Position numbers and translations under genes: made by a program. 64,000 nucleotides of DNA from Arachidicoccus sp. BS20 (GTDB lineage: Bacteria; Bacteroidota; Bacteroidia; Chitinophagales; Chitinophagaceae). Positions within the stretch are counted from its first letter, which is position 1, and the number at the start of each line of letters is the position of its first letter. The stretch is from NCBI RefSeq assembly GCF_001659705.1, contig NZ_CP015971.1:1922001-1986000 (forward strand), in the 5' to 3' direction. The notes under the pieces were generated by a model, which saw nothing but the letters and a program-made list of their open reading frames with translations, had not been told where the DNA came from and made no database searches. Positions 39,691-48,183 of the stretch are shown piece by piece.

Positions 39691-40776
39691 TCTACAACAA
39701 ATTTAAAACATCCTGTCAATTTTAGCAATGAAGATTTTTATATTGGGCTTGATGTTCATAAAAAGAACTGGAATGTAACTGTAAGAACCTCTAATCTTGA
39801 AGTAGCTCATTTTTCACAACTTCCTGAGGCTAAGATTTTGTTTGACCATCTGAATAAAAGATTTCCTTCCGGCTCTTTTCACTGTGCTTACGAAGCAGGG
39901 TTTTGCGGAACATCCGCTCATACGGATTTATGTGAACTTGGTATTGACAACATAATAATCCATGCTGCAGATATCCCTAATACAGACAAAGAAAAGAAAA
40001 ACAAAACCGATATACATGACAGCCGTGCTATAGCCAAATATTTGGAAAAAGGTTTGTTGCATTCAATTCATATCCTAACCAAAGAACAACAGGAATTAAG
40101 AAGCTTATATCGCTTGAGGAATATAGAGGTGCGAAATCAAACAAGAGCTATGAATCGTTTAAAAGGTTTTATATATTTCATTGGTATAAAAATTCCTCTT
40201 GAATTTCCAGATCGAAAGGGGTTTGCCAATAAAAAAATCACATGGTTAGAAAGCTTGCAATTAAGTACTCCAGTCGGGACAACGTGTTTACAGCAGTATA
40301 TCTCAGATTATAAAGATCAAAGATCCAAGGTTAATTTAGTTACGAGACAACTAAGGGAATATGTTATCCAACACTTTGGGGATGCATACAAAAATTTACT
40401 TACTGTTCCCGGAATAGGTCCAATTGTAGCAATTGCTCTCATTACAGAAATCGGAGATTTTAGTCGGTTCAATAACCCGTCATCATATTGTTCCTATTTA
40501 GGTATGATTCCTTGGGAACACAGTAGTGGAGAAAACATAAGAACAAATGGTATTCAGCCTCGTTGCAATAAAAATCTTCGGTCAATGCTGATAGAAGCCG
40601 CTTGGGTAGCAATACGAAAAGACAGTAGACTGTTACTTTATTACAAGAAGCATGCAGCTTCAAATAATAAACATGCCATTGTTAAGGTGGCACGTAAAAT
40701 AGCATTAATAGCCAAAGGTGTAGTCACAAAGAATCAGCCCTATAACGCAGAATATTTAGTAATAAGAAAAGAGTAG
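39688..40776 (+). CDS. IS110-family transposase
   Basis: The 362-residue protein has an N-terminal RuvC-like DEDD domain opening with FYIGLDVHKKNW (the first catalytic aspartate), the EAGFCG segment, and NKTDIHDSRAIAKYL with further acidic residues. The C-terminal Tnp domain has LLTVPGIGPIVAIALITEIG and YCSYLGMIPWEHSSGENI, with the catalytic serine expected in this part. IS110 elements move through a circular form without terminal inverted repeats and are guided by a bridge RNA. The frame is intact. Element ends are not resolved. Confidence 0.95.
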   Translation: MSTTNLKHPVNFSNEDFYIGLDVHKKNWNVTVRTSNLEVAHFSQLPEAKILFDHLNKRFPSGSFHCAYEAGFCGTSAHTDLCELGIDNIIIHAADIPNTDKEKKNKTDIHDSRAIAKYLEKGLLHSIHILTKEQQELRSLYRLRNIEVRNQTRAMNRLKGFIYFIGIKIPLEFPDRKGFANKKITWLESLQLSTPVGTTCLQQYISDYKDQRSKVNLVTRQLREYVIQHFGDAYKNLLTVPGIGPIVAIALITEIGDFSRFNNPSSYCSYLGMIPWEHSSGENIRTNGIQPRCNKNLRSMLIEAAWVAIRKDSRLLLYYKKHAASNNKHAIVKVARKIALIAKGVVTKNQPYNAEYLVIRKE

Positions 40777-40852
40777 AATGGAAAATATAGGTCACGCATT
40801 CAATAAGTTCGAATCGGTTTTCTAAGGCATCTCCGAATGAATGATTATAAAA

Positions 40853-40874
40853 AGCCAATTCAATTGAATTGGCT
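40853..40874. terminator. Perfect palindrome downstream of IS110 transposase
   Basis: AGCCAATTC-AATT-GAATTGGCT is a 22-bp perfect palindrome 77 bp after the transposase stop. A weak T tract follows, so terminator function is uncertain. Confidence 0.4.
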
Positions 40875-41255
40875 CATTCTATCGGGTCAAGTTATTCCTT
40901 GAATAGTTGCTCCGCAGCAGAGCCATTCTCCGCTTCTCTTGACATTTTGAAATTACTAAAATTTGTATAGAATTTAAAATAGCATTTTAAAATATCTCGA
41001 TTTTCTTGAGAGGAAAGCGCAGCGCGATAATTGTTACTTTGATAACTAATCTGTAGTATTCGCACCTCTTTTTAAACTTTAACAATTAGTGGTGGCTCCA
41101 AATTTTTGGATGACCACAAATAGCAGTTTGAGATTTTTTTGATAAAAATGCAAATTAAATATATCTTTATGTTATAAGTAAAAATTACATATTACTATCT
41201 ATTTTGAATTTTTCTTCATAGCAATTATCGCGGTACTATTTTATACAACCGCTTA
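40875..41255. other. Gene-free stretch after IS110
   Basis: AT-rich; contains a hairpin GTGGT...CCAAA-TTTTTGG...ACCAC at about 41089-41117 and no credible ORF. It may hold the right end of the IS110 element. Confidence 0.35.
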
Positions 41256-42353
41256 TCAGAATAAACGTAGCTGCTTATCAATATCGTTGTTTTTCTTCTT
41301 CTGCAAAGGCAACTCAAAATTAGCGATGCCGACACCGAGCAAACGAACTTTTTTATCTTCAACGGGAGCGGCATATACTATCAATCGCACTGCATCAATA
41401 ATGTTTTCTTTGTTGTTTATCAGTGTTGTAAGGGAGCGGCTGCGGGTCATAATGGTAAAATCATGGAACTTAAACTTTACCGTTATGGTTCTGCCTTTCA
41501 GTCCTGTGCGCTGCAATCTTATAACAAGACGTTCTGCAAGTGTTTCCAACTCCCGAAACATCGCATCCCTTGTAGTTAAATCCTCTTGGTAAGTATCTTC
41601 TACGCTGACGGATTTTGTTTCGCGGAAAGGCTGCACCTCGCGGTTATCAATGCCTCGCACAATCTGGTAACAAAATTTTCCGTACTTGCCGAAGTGTTGA
41701 AGCATTTCCTGCTCCGATAATTTTTTCAAATCGCCGCCAGTGTGCAAGCCCATTGCTTTCATTTTGGCGGCGGTTACTTTGCCCACACCGTGAAATTTCT
41801 CTACGGCAAGTTTTTCCATAAAAGCTTCAATCCTGGACGGACCGATAAAAGTCAGTCCGTCGGGTTTGTTCATATCCGAAGCAATCTTTGCAACAAACTT
41901 ATTAATCGAGACGCCTGCCGATGCCGTAAGATGGAGTTCTTCTTTAATTGCCTGTTTAATCAGCCTGGCGATGTCCATCGCGTAACCGATGTTTTGTTTA
42001 TCATTGGTTACGTCCAAATATGCTTCATCCAAAGACAGAGGTTCGATAATATCGGTATAGCGATGAAAAATTTCATGGATATGTTTGGAGACTGCTTTGT
42101 ATGCATCAAATCTCGGATAAACAAAGATGGCTTCGGAACAAAGGCGTTGCGCCGTTTTGGACGGCATTGCCGAGCGCACCCCGAATTTTCGCGCTTCGTA
42201 AGAAGCCGTAGCCACCACGCCTCCCCGACCTTCGGGCGAGCCGCCGACAATCAGAGGTTTGCCGCGATACTCGGGGAAATCGCGTTGCTCCACAGAGGCA
42301 TAAAATGCGTCCATATCGATATGGATTATCTTTCTATACTCTTTATCGGGCAA
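41256..42353 (-). CDS. dinB: DNA polymerase IV (Y-family)
   Basis: The 365-residue protein has the DinB motifs: IIHIDMDAFYASVEQRDFPE with the first catalytic Asp, GGVVATASYEARKFGVRSAM, and EPLSLDEAYLDVT with the second acidic pair; a helix-hairpin-helix region and little finger follow, ending in a beta-clamp-binding-like KQLRLF. It copies past DNA damage at low fidelity. The frame opens with TTG at 42353 (PDKEYRKIIHID); no ATG is available before the conserved block, so a TTG start is likely. Confidence 0.95.
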   Translation of the reverse strand: MPDKEYRKIIHIDMDAFYASVEQRDFPEYRGKPLIVGGSPEGRGGVVATASYEARKFGVRSAMPSKTAQRLCSEAIFVYPRFDAYKAVSKHIHEIFHRYTDIIEPLSLDEAYLDVTNDKQNIGYAMDIARLIKQAIKEELHLTASAGVSINKFVAKIASDMNKPDGLTFIGPSRIEAFMEKLAVEKFHGVGKVTAAKMKAMGLHTGGDLKKLSEQEMLQHFGKYGKFCYQIVRGIDNREVQPFRETKSVSVEDTYQEDLTTRDAMFRELETLAERLVIRLQRTGLKGRTITVKFKFHDFTIMTRSRSLTTLINNKENIIDAVRLIVYAAPVEDKKVRLLGVGIANFELPLQKKKNNDIDKQLRLF

Positions 42354-42465
42354 TTGTTATGTTCGATTTAAAAAGTAAAATTAATTAAGACATGGCACAT
42401 TCTTTGGTTTAGTGTATAACAAGAGCAGTTTAAATTTTTCTCATAAGCAGTTAGTTTTGGTTGCG

Positions 42466-42497
42466 ACCCCTATTTTCATAGGGGTTTATTTTTTTGC
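42466..42497 (+). terminator. Hairpin with T tract
   Basis: ACCCCTAT-TTTC-ATAGGGGT followed by TTATTTTTTT on the plus strand. No plus-strand gene is close upstream, so it may end a short unannotated transcript or be a relic. Confidence 0.5.
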
Positions 42498-42591
42498 GTA
42501 CTTCCCAAAACAAACCATCCGATATTTCAACCGCAGGTTACCATCCGGTTAAAGCGTTTTTCTTTGCAGCTTTCTTTTGTGGCGTTTGTAA

Positions 42592-42663
42592 AAAGGAAGC
42601 GGAAAATCCCTTTCTGAAATCCAAGACAAATACGGCCAGGGAATAAAAACCTTAGAAGATTAA
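42592..42663 (+). pseudogene. Possible gene-tail remnant
   Basis: After a stop codon, 23 codons read KGSGKSLSEIQDKYGQGIKT-LED and end at 42663. It looks like a C-terminal coding piece without its body. Family unknown. Confidence 0.2.
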
Positions 42664-42836
42664 AATAAATCATAGTATCAAAAAAACGATAAATATAGTT
42701 ACGGCAGCAAATTACAAAGTGGCGGAAGTACAGTTAACCTATTTTAGAACATGAAATGGTACGAATGAAGAACGACCTGAATTTACAGTATTGATACATC
42801 AAGAAGTATAAAAAAAGACTTTGAGAAAAGCTCTTT

Positions 42837-43991
42837 TTACATTTTAAGCAGCAGGAAACCGCCGATACTGCCTATCAGTATAATCACAACAGTGCTTAAT
42901 TTCTTCCAAAAAAGCATTAAGGCGAGGCATACCCCCATAATTACGGCTTCGTGCCAATCCTGCATGGACAACCTGAACAAATGATACCCGACCACGGCAA
43001 TGATAGAAACAGAGGCGGCACTCAATCCATCCAGGAAGAGTCGCAACTTTTGGCTTTTCCTTGCCGATGATAGTACCCTGTGCAGGAAAAAGGAAATGAA
43101 AAACGACGGCAGAAAAATACCCGCGGTTGCAAGTATGCCCCCGGTTGTTCCGTTAATCAGATATCCCGCAAACGTGGCACTCGACAATATTGGACCCGGC
43201 GTAATCTGCCCTACGGCAATCGCATCGGTCAATTGCTGATGCGTCAGCCAATGGTTTTTGCGCACCAAAGCCTCATCCATATAGGCAAAAAGCACATAAC
43301 CGCTGCCATACAGTACGGCTCCGATTTTTAAGAAAATAAGAAAGAGCTTGTTATCCGAAAATTTGTTGCTGATTTCCAGTAATACGGGTGTGTAAAGTAT
43401 TCCGGTAAATACATTCAGCTTGTTTTTTGACGTATATACAAGGTAATTTATCAGCCCTGCGCCAAGTATCAAAAGCACTTCATTCATTCCGTACAGGGAA
43501 GCCGCGAATACCATAAGGCACAATACAATAAGAACCGTGTTGTTTTTTAAAGTCTTATCCCAAAGACGGAAGACCGTTCCGATAACCAATGCAGTAGTGG
43601 CAGGTCTGATGCCGTAAATAAAACTCTGGACGTCGGGCAAGGCGCTGTATCGTTTGTAAAAATAGCCGAACAGCAGGCATATCAGCATAGCAGGAAATAT
43701 ATAGCAAATCCCCGCTACAACCAATCCTAAACGACCGCTCCGTTCTTTCCCGCAGTGCATCACAATTTCAACTGCATTCGGACCCGGTATGATGTAAGAA
43801 GTACTTAATACATCCATAAAATGTTTGTGGTCTATCCATTTACGCCTGACCACCATTTCATTTTCTATGGTAGCCACCATTCCCGCAATACCGCCAAAGC
43901 CTATCGTTCCCAATTTAAAACAGGAAACGGCAATCTGCCCTAACTTTTTGGCGGTGCTTTCAACAGCTTGTTCCTCATTGTCTATCTGCAT
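42837..43991 (-). CDS. chrA: Chromate transporter ChrA (two-domain)
   Basis: The 384-residue membrane protein has the duplicated CHR domain: the first half has LGTIGFGGIAGMVATIENEM and YIIPGPNAVEI, the second half has GSGYVLFAYMDEALV and VGQITPGPILSSATFAGYLI. Both PGP motifs are kept. Ten or so helices are visible. ChrA exports chromate with proton exchange; many homologs have no tested function. It is next to an amine-oxidase gene remnant upstream, so this area has been rearranged. Confidence 0.93.
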   Translation of the reverse strand: MQIDNEEQAVESTAKKLGQIAVSCFKLGTIGFGGIAGMVATIENEMVVRRKWIDHKHFMDVLSTSYIIPGPNAVEIVMHCGKERSGRLGLVVAGICYIFPAMLICLLFGYFYKRYSALPDVQSFIYGIRPATTALVIGTVFRLWDKTLKNNTVLIVLCLMVFAASLYGMNEVLLILGAGLINYLVYTSKNKLNVFTGILYTPVLLEISNKFSDNKLFLIFLKIGAVLYGSGYVLFAYMDEALVRKNHWLTHQQLTDAIAVGQITPGPILSSATFAGYLINGTTGGILATAGIFLPSFFISFFLHRVLSSARKSQKLRLFLDGLSAASVSIIAVVGYHLFRLSMQDWHEAVIMGVCLALMLFWKKLSTVVIILIGSIGGFLLLKM

Positions 43992-44040
43992 ATCATCCGG
44001 TTAATATGGAAAGAGCTAAATTACAATAAATCATATTGCT

Positions 44041-44142
44041 TTAAAACAGCTTACCGGCGACGGATTGTGCAGCGATAACCGCGCCTTCCATATAGCCCGA
44101 AAATTCCGTAGCGGTTTCTGTTCCCGAAATGAACCATTTTGC
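44041..44142 (-). pseudogene. C-terminal fragment of a flavin amine oxidase
   Basis: Thirty-three codons end at 44041 and read ...ISGTETATEFSGYMEGAVIA..., the FAD-binding C-terminal signature of monoamine-oxidase-like enzymes (GTETA...GYMEGA). The frame meets a stop just upstream and nothing else of the gene remains. It is a truncated relic. Confidence 0.7.
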
Positions 44143-44220
44143 TCAACACCGCCATTAAACAAAAAACAGTTCTTTCGATTGACTGCAACGTTTAAAGAGT
44201 AGTCCATATATTAAGGATCA

Positions 44221-44275
44221 AGTCCGTATTAAGCCCGTATCAAATCCGTATCAGATGCGTATTATTTCCGTAGAT
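44221..44275. repeat. 11-bp tandem repeat
   Basis: Five imperfect units with exact 11-bp period: AGTCCGTATTA, AGCCCGTATCA, AATCCGTATCA, GATGCGTATTA, TTTCCGTAGAT. The CGTA core is in every unit. It lies in gene debris between chrA and the fucosidase gene. Confidence 0.7.
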
Positions 44276-44852
44276 AATTAACAGGTACCTGCAACCTACA
44301 AGCGATGTAAGGAAAGGATACTTTAAAGATTTCTGCATACGGTAAAGCGCGCCTGTACAACTCATTCTTACACTCGCGCTGTGTATGACGCCTACGCTCG
44401 CCGATACCCGTTTTCGTAACATAACAAAGACTTTCGCATATTGATTTATAAGTCCACTTCGGTTTCCTTTGTCCTTTAAATAATTTTCCTATAACTTGAC
44501 ACTGAAAATTGGTTGTCAACAGATAACCTTTTTGCATAAACTATCTTCTGCCAATGTTCTTTCTTTTGTTCTGTTCTTAATAAATTTTTATCCGCATAAT
44601 CTTTTTTGCACAAGTAACTTAAACAAGCTCTTAATGATTATAAGAGACCATATTATTTTCTGTTTAAAAAATAACGCAATCGTTTCTTTTAATAATTATT
44701 CCTCAATAGATTTATCTTGAGTGCTTAACCGATATATTTTTATGAAATGAGCCATAAGAACTTCGCATACCCAAAGCGATGATTATTTATGGCGAAACGG
44801 AGTTCGGCGAAGCTAATTCCATGTGGCAAATAAAAAATAATAAAATAAGCAC
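44276..44852. other. Gene-poor stretch before fucosidase
   Basis: A 91-codon minus-strand frame (44262-44537) is open but I see no family signature. The rest is AT-rich. A TTTATCTTGAG segment at about 44707 is a weak promoter candidate only. Confidence 0.4.
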
Positions 44853-46268
44853 ATGAAAAAAACTATCTCAAGTATCATAGTAATCTTTCTTCTTTTTCAA
44901 AATTCTTTTGCACAACAAAAGAAAGAAATTGTCTTGTTGCATGGGGCGCATCGCGTTGGTAAAAGAGCCGATAGCTTGATGCAGCGCTGGCGCGATTACG
45001 GGCTTGGCGAGTTTATTCATTTTGGTTTATATTCCATACTCGGCGGCGATTGGAAAGGCGAGCATTATACCGGCGCATCAGAATGGATTCGCTCTTGGGA
45101 TAAAGTTGATAAAGCCGAGTATGATTCTTTGTACAAGCAATTCAATCCAACGAATTTTAATGCTGCGCAATGGGCTGCGATGGCGAAACAAATGGGTGCG
45201 AGATATGTAACTATTACTACGAAACATCACGATGGATTTTGTTTATGGCAAAGTAAATACACGCATTTCACGGTTGCCAATTCGCCTTACAAAAGAGATA
45301 TTATCGGTCCGCTGGTAGATGCGTACAACAAGCAAGGCATTGATGTTTACTTATATTTTTCTATCATGGATTGGAGCAATCCTGATTGGCGATATGATTT
45401 AACAAATACTGGCGATTCCGCAGCGTTCAATCGTTTCAAAATATTTACCAAAAATCAACTCACGGAATTGCTCACATTATATCCATCCATTAAGGGTTTA
45501 TGGTTCGACGGAACCTGGGACAAGAGCTGGCAAAAAAGTGGCGCGTTTACCGATTCGCTGGAACAATATTTAAAACAATTGCATCCCGGTTTAATTATCG
45601 GAAGCCGCTTACGTGCAGATGATTTCGGCAACAGACATTTTGACGCAAACGGTCATCTCATGGGCGATTACGAGCAAGGCTGGGAAAGAAAATATCCGGC
45701 AACTTTTGCAGACACACACGGCAATGATTGGGATTGTATTATGACGATTCCCGAAAACGGTTGGGGCTATCAAAAGCAATGGCTCGGGCATTGGAAAACA
45801 GCGTATGAGCTGGAAGAAATTCTGGCGAATTGCAATTCATTAGATGGGAATCTGGTAATTAATTTCGGACCGAAAGGCGATGGCACTTTTCGTAAAAAAG
45901 AAACAGATGAAGCAAAAGAAATAGGCGATTGGATGAAACTTAATCATGAAGCAATCTATAATGTACATTACGCAAACTGGAAGAAACAGGATTGGGGTTA
46001 TTACACCGAAAGCAAAGACAACTCAAAAGTATACATGATTGTTTTTAACGTGCCTATTTCGCATAATTTAAAAATTCTGCCGGCGAAAAATATACAGGTT
46101 AAAAACGCAACATTTTTATCCGATAAAAAAAGATTGAATATAGAAAAGTCGGATAACGGCGTATCGCAAATTGCCCTGCCAAACGAAACTTTTAATCAGC
46201 CGTTTGTAATTGTACTGGACCTAACAAAAGGTAAGACCGAAAAGGAAGAAAAGAATAATCATATATAA
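44853..46268 (+). CDS. Alpha-L-fucosidase, GH29
   Basis: The 471-residue protein has a signal peptide (KTISSIIVIFLLFQNSFAQQ) and the GH29 barrel: WRDYGLGEFIHFGLYSILGG, the block YVTITTKHHDGFCLWQSKYT with catalytic-site histidines, YFSIMDWSNPDW and IKGLWFDGTWD with the nucleophile Asp219. A beta-sandwich-like C-terminal domain follows from about 365. It releases alpha-linked fucose from glycans in the periplasm or outside. A divergently read AraC regulator lies downstream and is convergent with it. No SusCD pair for it is nearby. Confidence 0.93.
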   Translation: MKKTISSIIVIFLLFQNSFAQQKKEIVLLHGAHRVGKRADSLMQRWRDYGLGEFIHFGLYSILGGDWKGEHYTGASEWIRSWDKVDKAEYDSLYKQFNPTNFNAAQWAAMAKQMGARYVTITTKHHDGFCLWQSKYTHFTVANSPYKRDIIGPLVDAYNKQGIDVYLYFSIMDWSNPDWRYDLTNTGDSAAFNRFKIFTKNQLTELLTLYPSIKGLWFDGTWDKSWQKSGAFTDSLEQYLKQLHPGLIIGSRLRADDFGNRHFDANGHLMGDYEQGWERKYPATFADTHGNDWDCIMTIPENGWGYQKQWLGHWKTAYELEEILANCNSLDGNLVINFGPKGDGTFRKKETDEAKEIGDWMKLNHEAIYNVHYANWKKQDWGYYTESKDNSKVYMIVFNVPISHNLKILPAKNIQVKNATFLSDKKRLNIEKSDNGVSQIALPNETFNQPFVIVLDLTKGKTEKEEKNNHI

Positions 46269-46417
46269 GAGAGATTGCTGCGTGCACGCCGAAAAACCTA
46301 CTAATCTTTAACTTTTTTTCGAGAATACATTAAGTGAAATTGACAAAATGGATTTGGAAATTAGAATTGCTAATAAAACACAATTTCAACTTTATAACGA
46401 CTGTATTACGTAAAATG

Positions 46418-46447
46418 AAAGTCTTGTAAACTTTTTTACAGGGCTTT
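46418..46447. terminator. Terminator between fucosidase and AraC gene
   Basis: AAAGTCTTGTAAA pairs with TTTACAGGGCTTT around a 4-nt loop, with T-rich sequence following. It lies between convergent genes. Confidence 0.5.
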
Positions 46448-46454
46448 TACCTCT

Positions 46455-47345
46455 TTAATTTTTTAATGCAAACTTCAGTTCGTTCCTGTAATGCAAAGGC
46501 GTTTTTCCGGACATCTCTTTAAATTTTTTTGTGAAATGACTGTAGTTATTAAAACCGCACTCATAACAAATATCCGAAACACCCATATTACTTTCGTGTA
46601 ATAATTTGGCAGCATGTACCAGACGGTATTCGGTAAGAAATTGCACAAATGTTTTATTGGTAATTTTTTTGAAATACTTGCAAAATGCCGTGGGCGTCAT
46701 ATTGATATGGTTAGACATTTCATCAAGGCTCATTTGCCCTTTGAAGTTTTCTTTTACAAAATTGAATACCCTATTAATTCTGTCGTGGTCTTCGACTTTT
46801 GCCTCAAGCATGAAATGACTTGCATTCAGCATTGTATAATTATCGGTTGCTGCCGCCATCTCCCTGAAAATATCCAGCAAAGTCAATAACCGGCTGCAAC
46901 TGTCTTGCAGTGCTATCGATTCCATTTTTGCGCCAATATCGCGTTTCGTCTGCCCGTGAAAAATAATACCGCCTTTTGCCTTTTCAAACAACATTTTTAC
47001 ATTGTACATTTCAGGTATATCAAAAAATCCTGCGCCAAAAGCTTCGGGCTTCCATTGTATTACGGTTTCCTGCTGGTCGCTCTTCAGCGCGCCGGTAAAT
47101 CCGCAATGCGGAAGATTAGAGCCAATCAATATCAGGTCGCCGTTACGATAGTGAGATAGATGACTTCCTATTTGCCTTTTGCCGGCGCCACTGTTTACAT
47201 ATACCAATTCCAACTCCGGATGGTAATGCCAAAGCGATTCATAATTATTCAGCCGCTTTTCATCGTACCGCTTATATAAAAATGAAGTTCCGAAAGTTGG
47301 TTCTATACTTTCAAATATCGGGCTGAAAGAAGTTTTTGCTCCCAT
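46455..47345 (-). CDS. AraC-family regulator with cupin sensor
   Basis: The 296-residue protein has an N-terminal cupin-like sensor (LWHYHPELELVYVNSGAGKR, GDLILIGSNLPHCGF) and a C-terminal AraC domain (RVFNFVKENFKGQMSLDEMS, TPTAFCKYFKKITNKTFVQF, VSDICYECGFNNYSHFTKKF). This layout is common for regulators of sugar-use genes in Bacteroidota. Its place next to the fucosidase suggests it senses a sugar such as fucose and controls that gene; this is inference. It is convergent with the fucosidase. Confidence 0.9.
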   Translation of the reverse strand: MGAKTSFSPIFESIEPTFGTSFLYKRYDEKRLNNYESLWHYHPELELVYVNSGAGKRQIGSHLSHYRNGDLILIGSNLPHCGFTGALKSDQQETVIQWKPEAFGAGFFDIPEMYNVKMLFEKAKGGIIFHGQTKRDIGAKMESIALQDSCSRLLTLLDIFREMAAATDNYTMLNASHFMLEAKVEDHDRINRVFNFVKENFKGQMSLDEMSNHINMTPTAFCKYFKKITNKTFVQFLTEYRLVHAAKLLHESNMGVSDICYECGFNNYSHFTKKFKEMSGKTPLHYRNELKFALKN

Positions 47346-47434
47346 AAACTAACATTTATATGTGTAATATTGATTCAAATATTTGCAAAACTAACGATTA
47401 TTGAGCAAAATAATACACATTTTGGATTATATTC

Positions 47435-47468
47435 TTGTTTTATAGACTGTTTTACTAATCTACTTTTG
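47435..47468 (+). promoter_or_regulatory. Promoter of secreted protein at 47514
   Basis: TACTTTTG at 47461-47468 matches the -7 element; a TTGTTT at 47435-47440 is at the right distance for the -33 element. The leader to the ATG is about 40 nt. Confidence 0.5.
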
Positions 47469-47513
47469 TGGTGCTAAATCAGGAATCTATTTAATCATTA
47501 AATAAAAATTTTT

Positions 47514-48101
47514 ATGAAAAAGTCATTTATCAACTTAATCGGTGCAGCAGTATTTGTACTTTCTGCATCATTTGCAAAGGCTGCAACAGAATTTAATGTT
47601 AGTCTGGCAAATAGCGAAACTGTTAAAATTGAAGTAAACAACTCGGAAAAAAATGTTTCTATTTCCGTAACAGACGAAAGTGGTTCCGTACTTTACCAAT
47701 ACGATAATGTAGCTGCAGGTGCGAAAGGATTCAACTTCAGCACCGTGCCCGATGGTCGTTATTTCATCAAAATGGAAAACGACAGAACTATCGAAACTAC
47801 ACTTGTAACCAAAGTGAACCATGCGTTGAAGATTTCTAAGAACTATGATTTTGTGGCAAAGCCGCTGTTCCAGAAAAAAGGCAAAAATAAACTGAATCTT
47901 TATTTTGTAAACCTGAATAATTCAAATGTAGAGGTAGATGTTTACGACAAAGACCGCACATTAATAAATTCTTTTACTTCCAATGATGCAGTAATCGAGA
48001 AAAGTCTTGACTTCTCTAAAGTACTTCAGGGGAACTATGAAATAGTGCTTTCGACAGATAAAGGAGACAATATTTTCTCCAAGAGTTTTGTGAATGAGTA
48101 A
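47514..48101 (+). CDS. Secreted protein with two beta-sandwich-like repeats
   Basis: The 195-residue protein has a signal peptide (KSFINLIGAAVFVLSASFAK, cleavage after KAA). The mature part holds two similar halves with the pattern (V)xVxVtDxxGxxLyq..., first VSISVTDESGSVLYQYDNVA with PDGRYFIKM, then VEVDVYDKDRTLINSFTSND with LQGNYEIVL. These resemble the beta domains of T9SS-type C-terminal regions, but no typical sorting signal is present at the end. Periplasmic or surface role unknown. It has its own promoter and a strong terminator. Confidence 0.75.
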   Translation: MKKSFINLIGAAVFVLSASFAKAATEFNVSLANSETVKIEVNNSEKNVSISVTDESGSVLYQYDNVAAGAKGFNFSTVPDGRYFIKMENDRTIETTLVTKVNHALKISKNYDFVAKPLFQKKGKNKLNLYFVNLNNSNVEVDVYDKDRTLINSFTSNDAVIEKSLDFSKVLQGNYEIVLSTDKGDNIFSKSFVNE

Positions 48102-48120
48102 CTTTGGTTTAGATTTTTAA

Positions 48121-48164
48121 CCGAAAAAGCCGCTACGTTTTATGTATGTATGCGGCTTTTTCGG
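48121..48164. terminator. Bidirectional terminator
   Basis: CCGAAAAAGCCGC pairs exactly with GCGGCTTTTTCGG around an 18-nt loop; both strands have T/A runs in the stem. It separates the convergent genes ending at 48101 and 48184. Confidence 0.85.
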
Positions 48165-48183
48165 TTTTGATTGAAATTCTTTT

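Noticed and set aside
44262-44537. 91-codon minus-strand frame
   Set aside because: Open by chance as far as I can tell; overlaps the 11-bp tandem repeat and has no recognisable motif.
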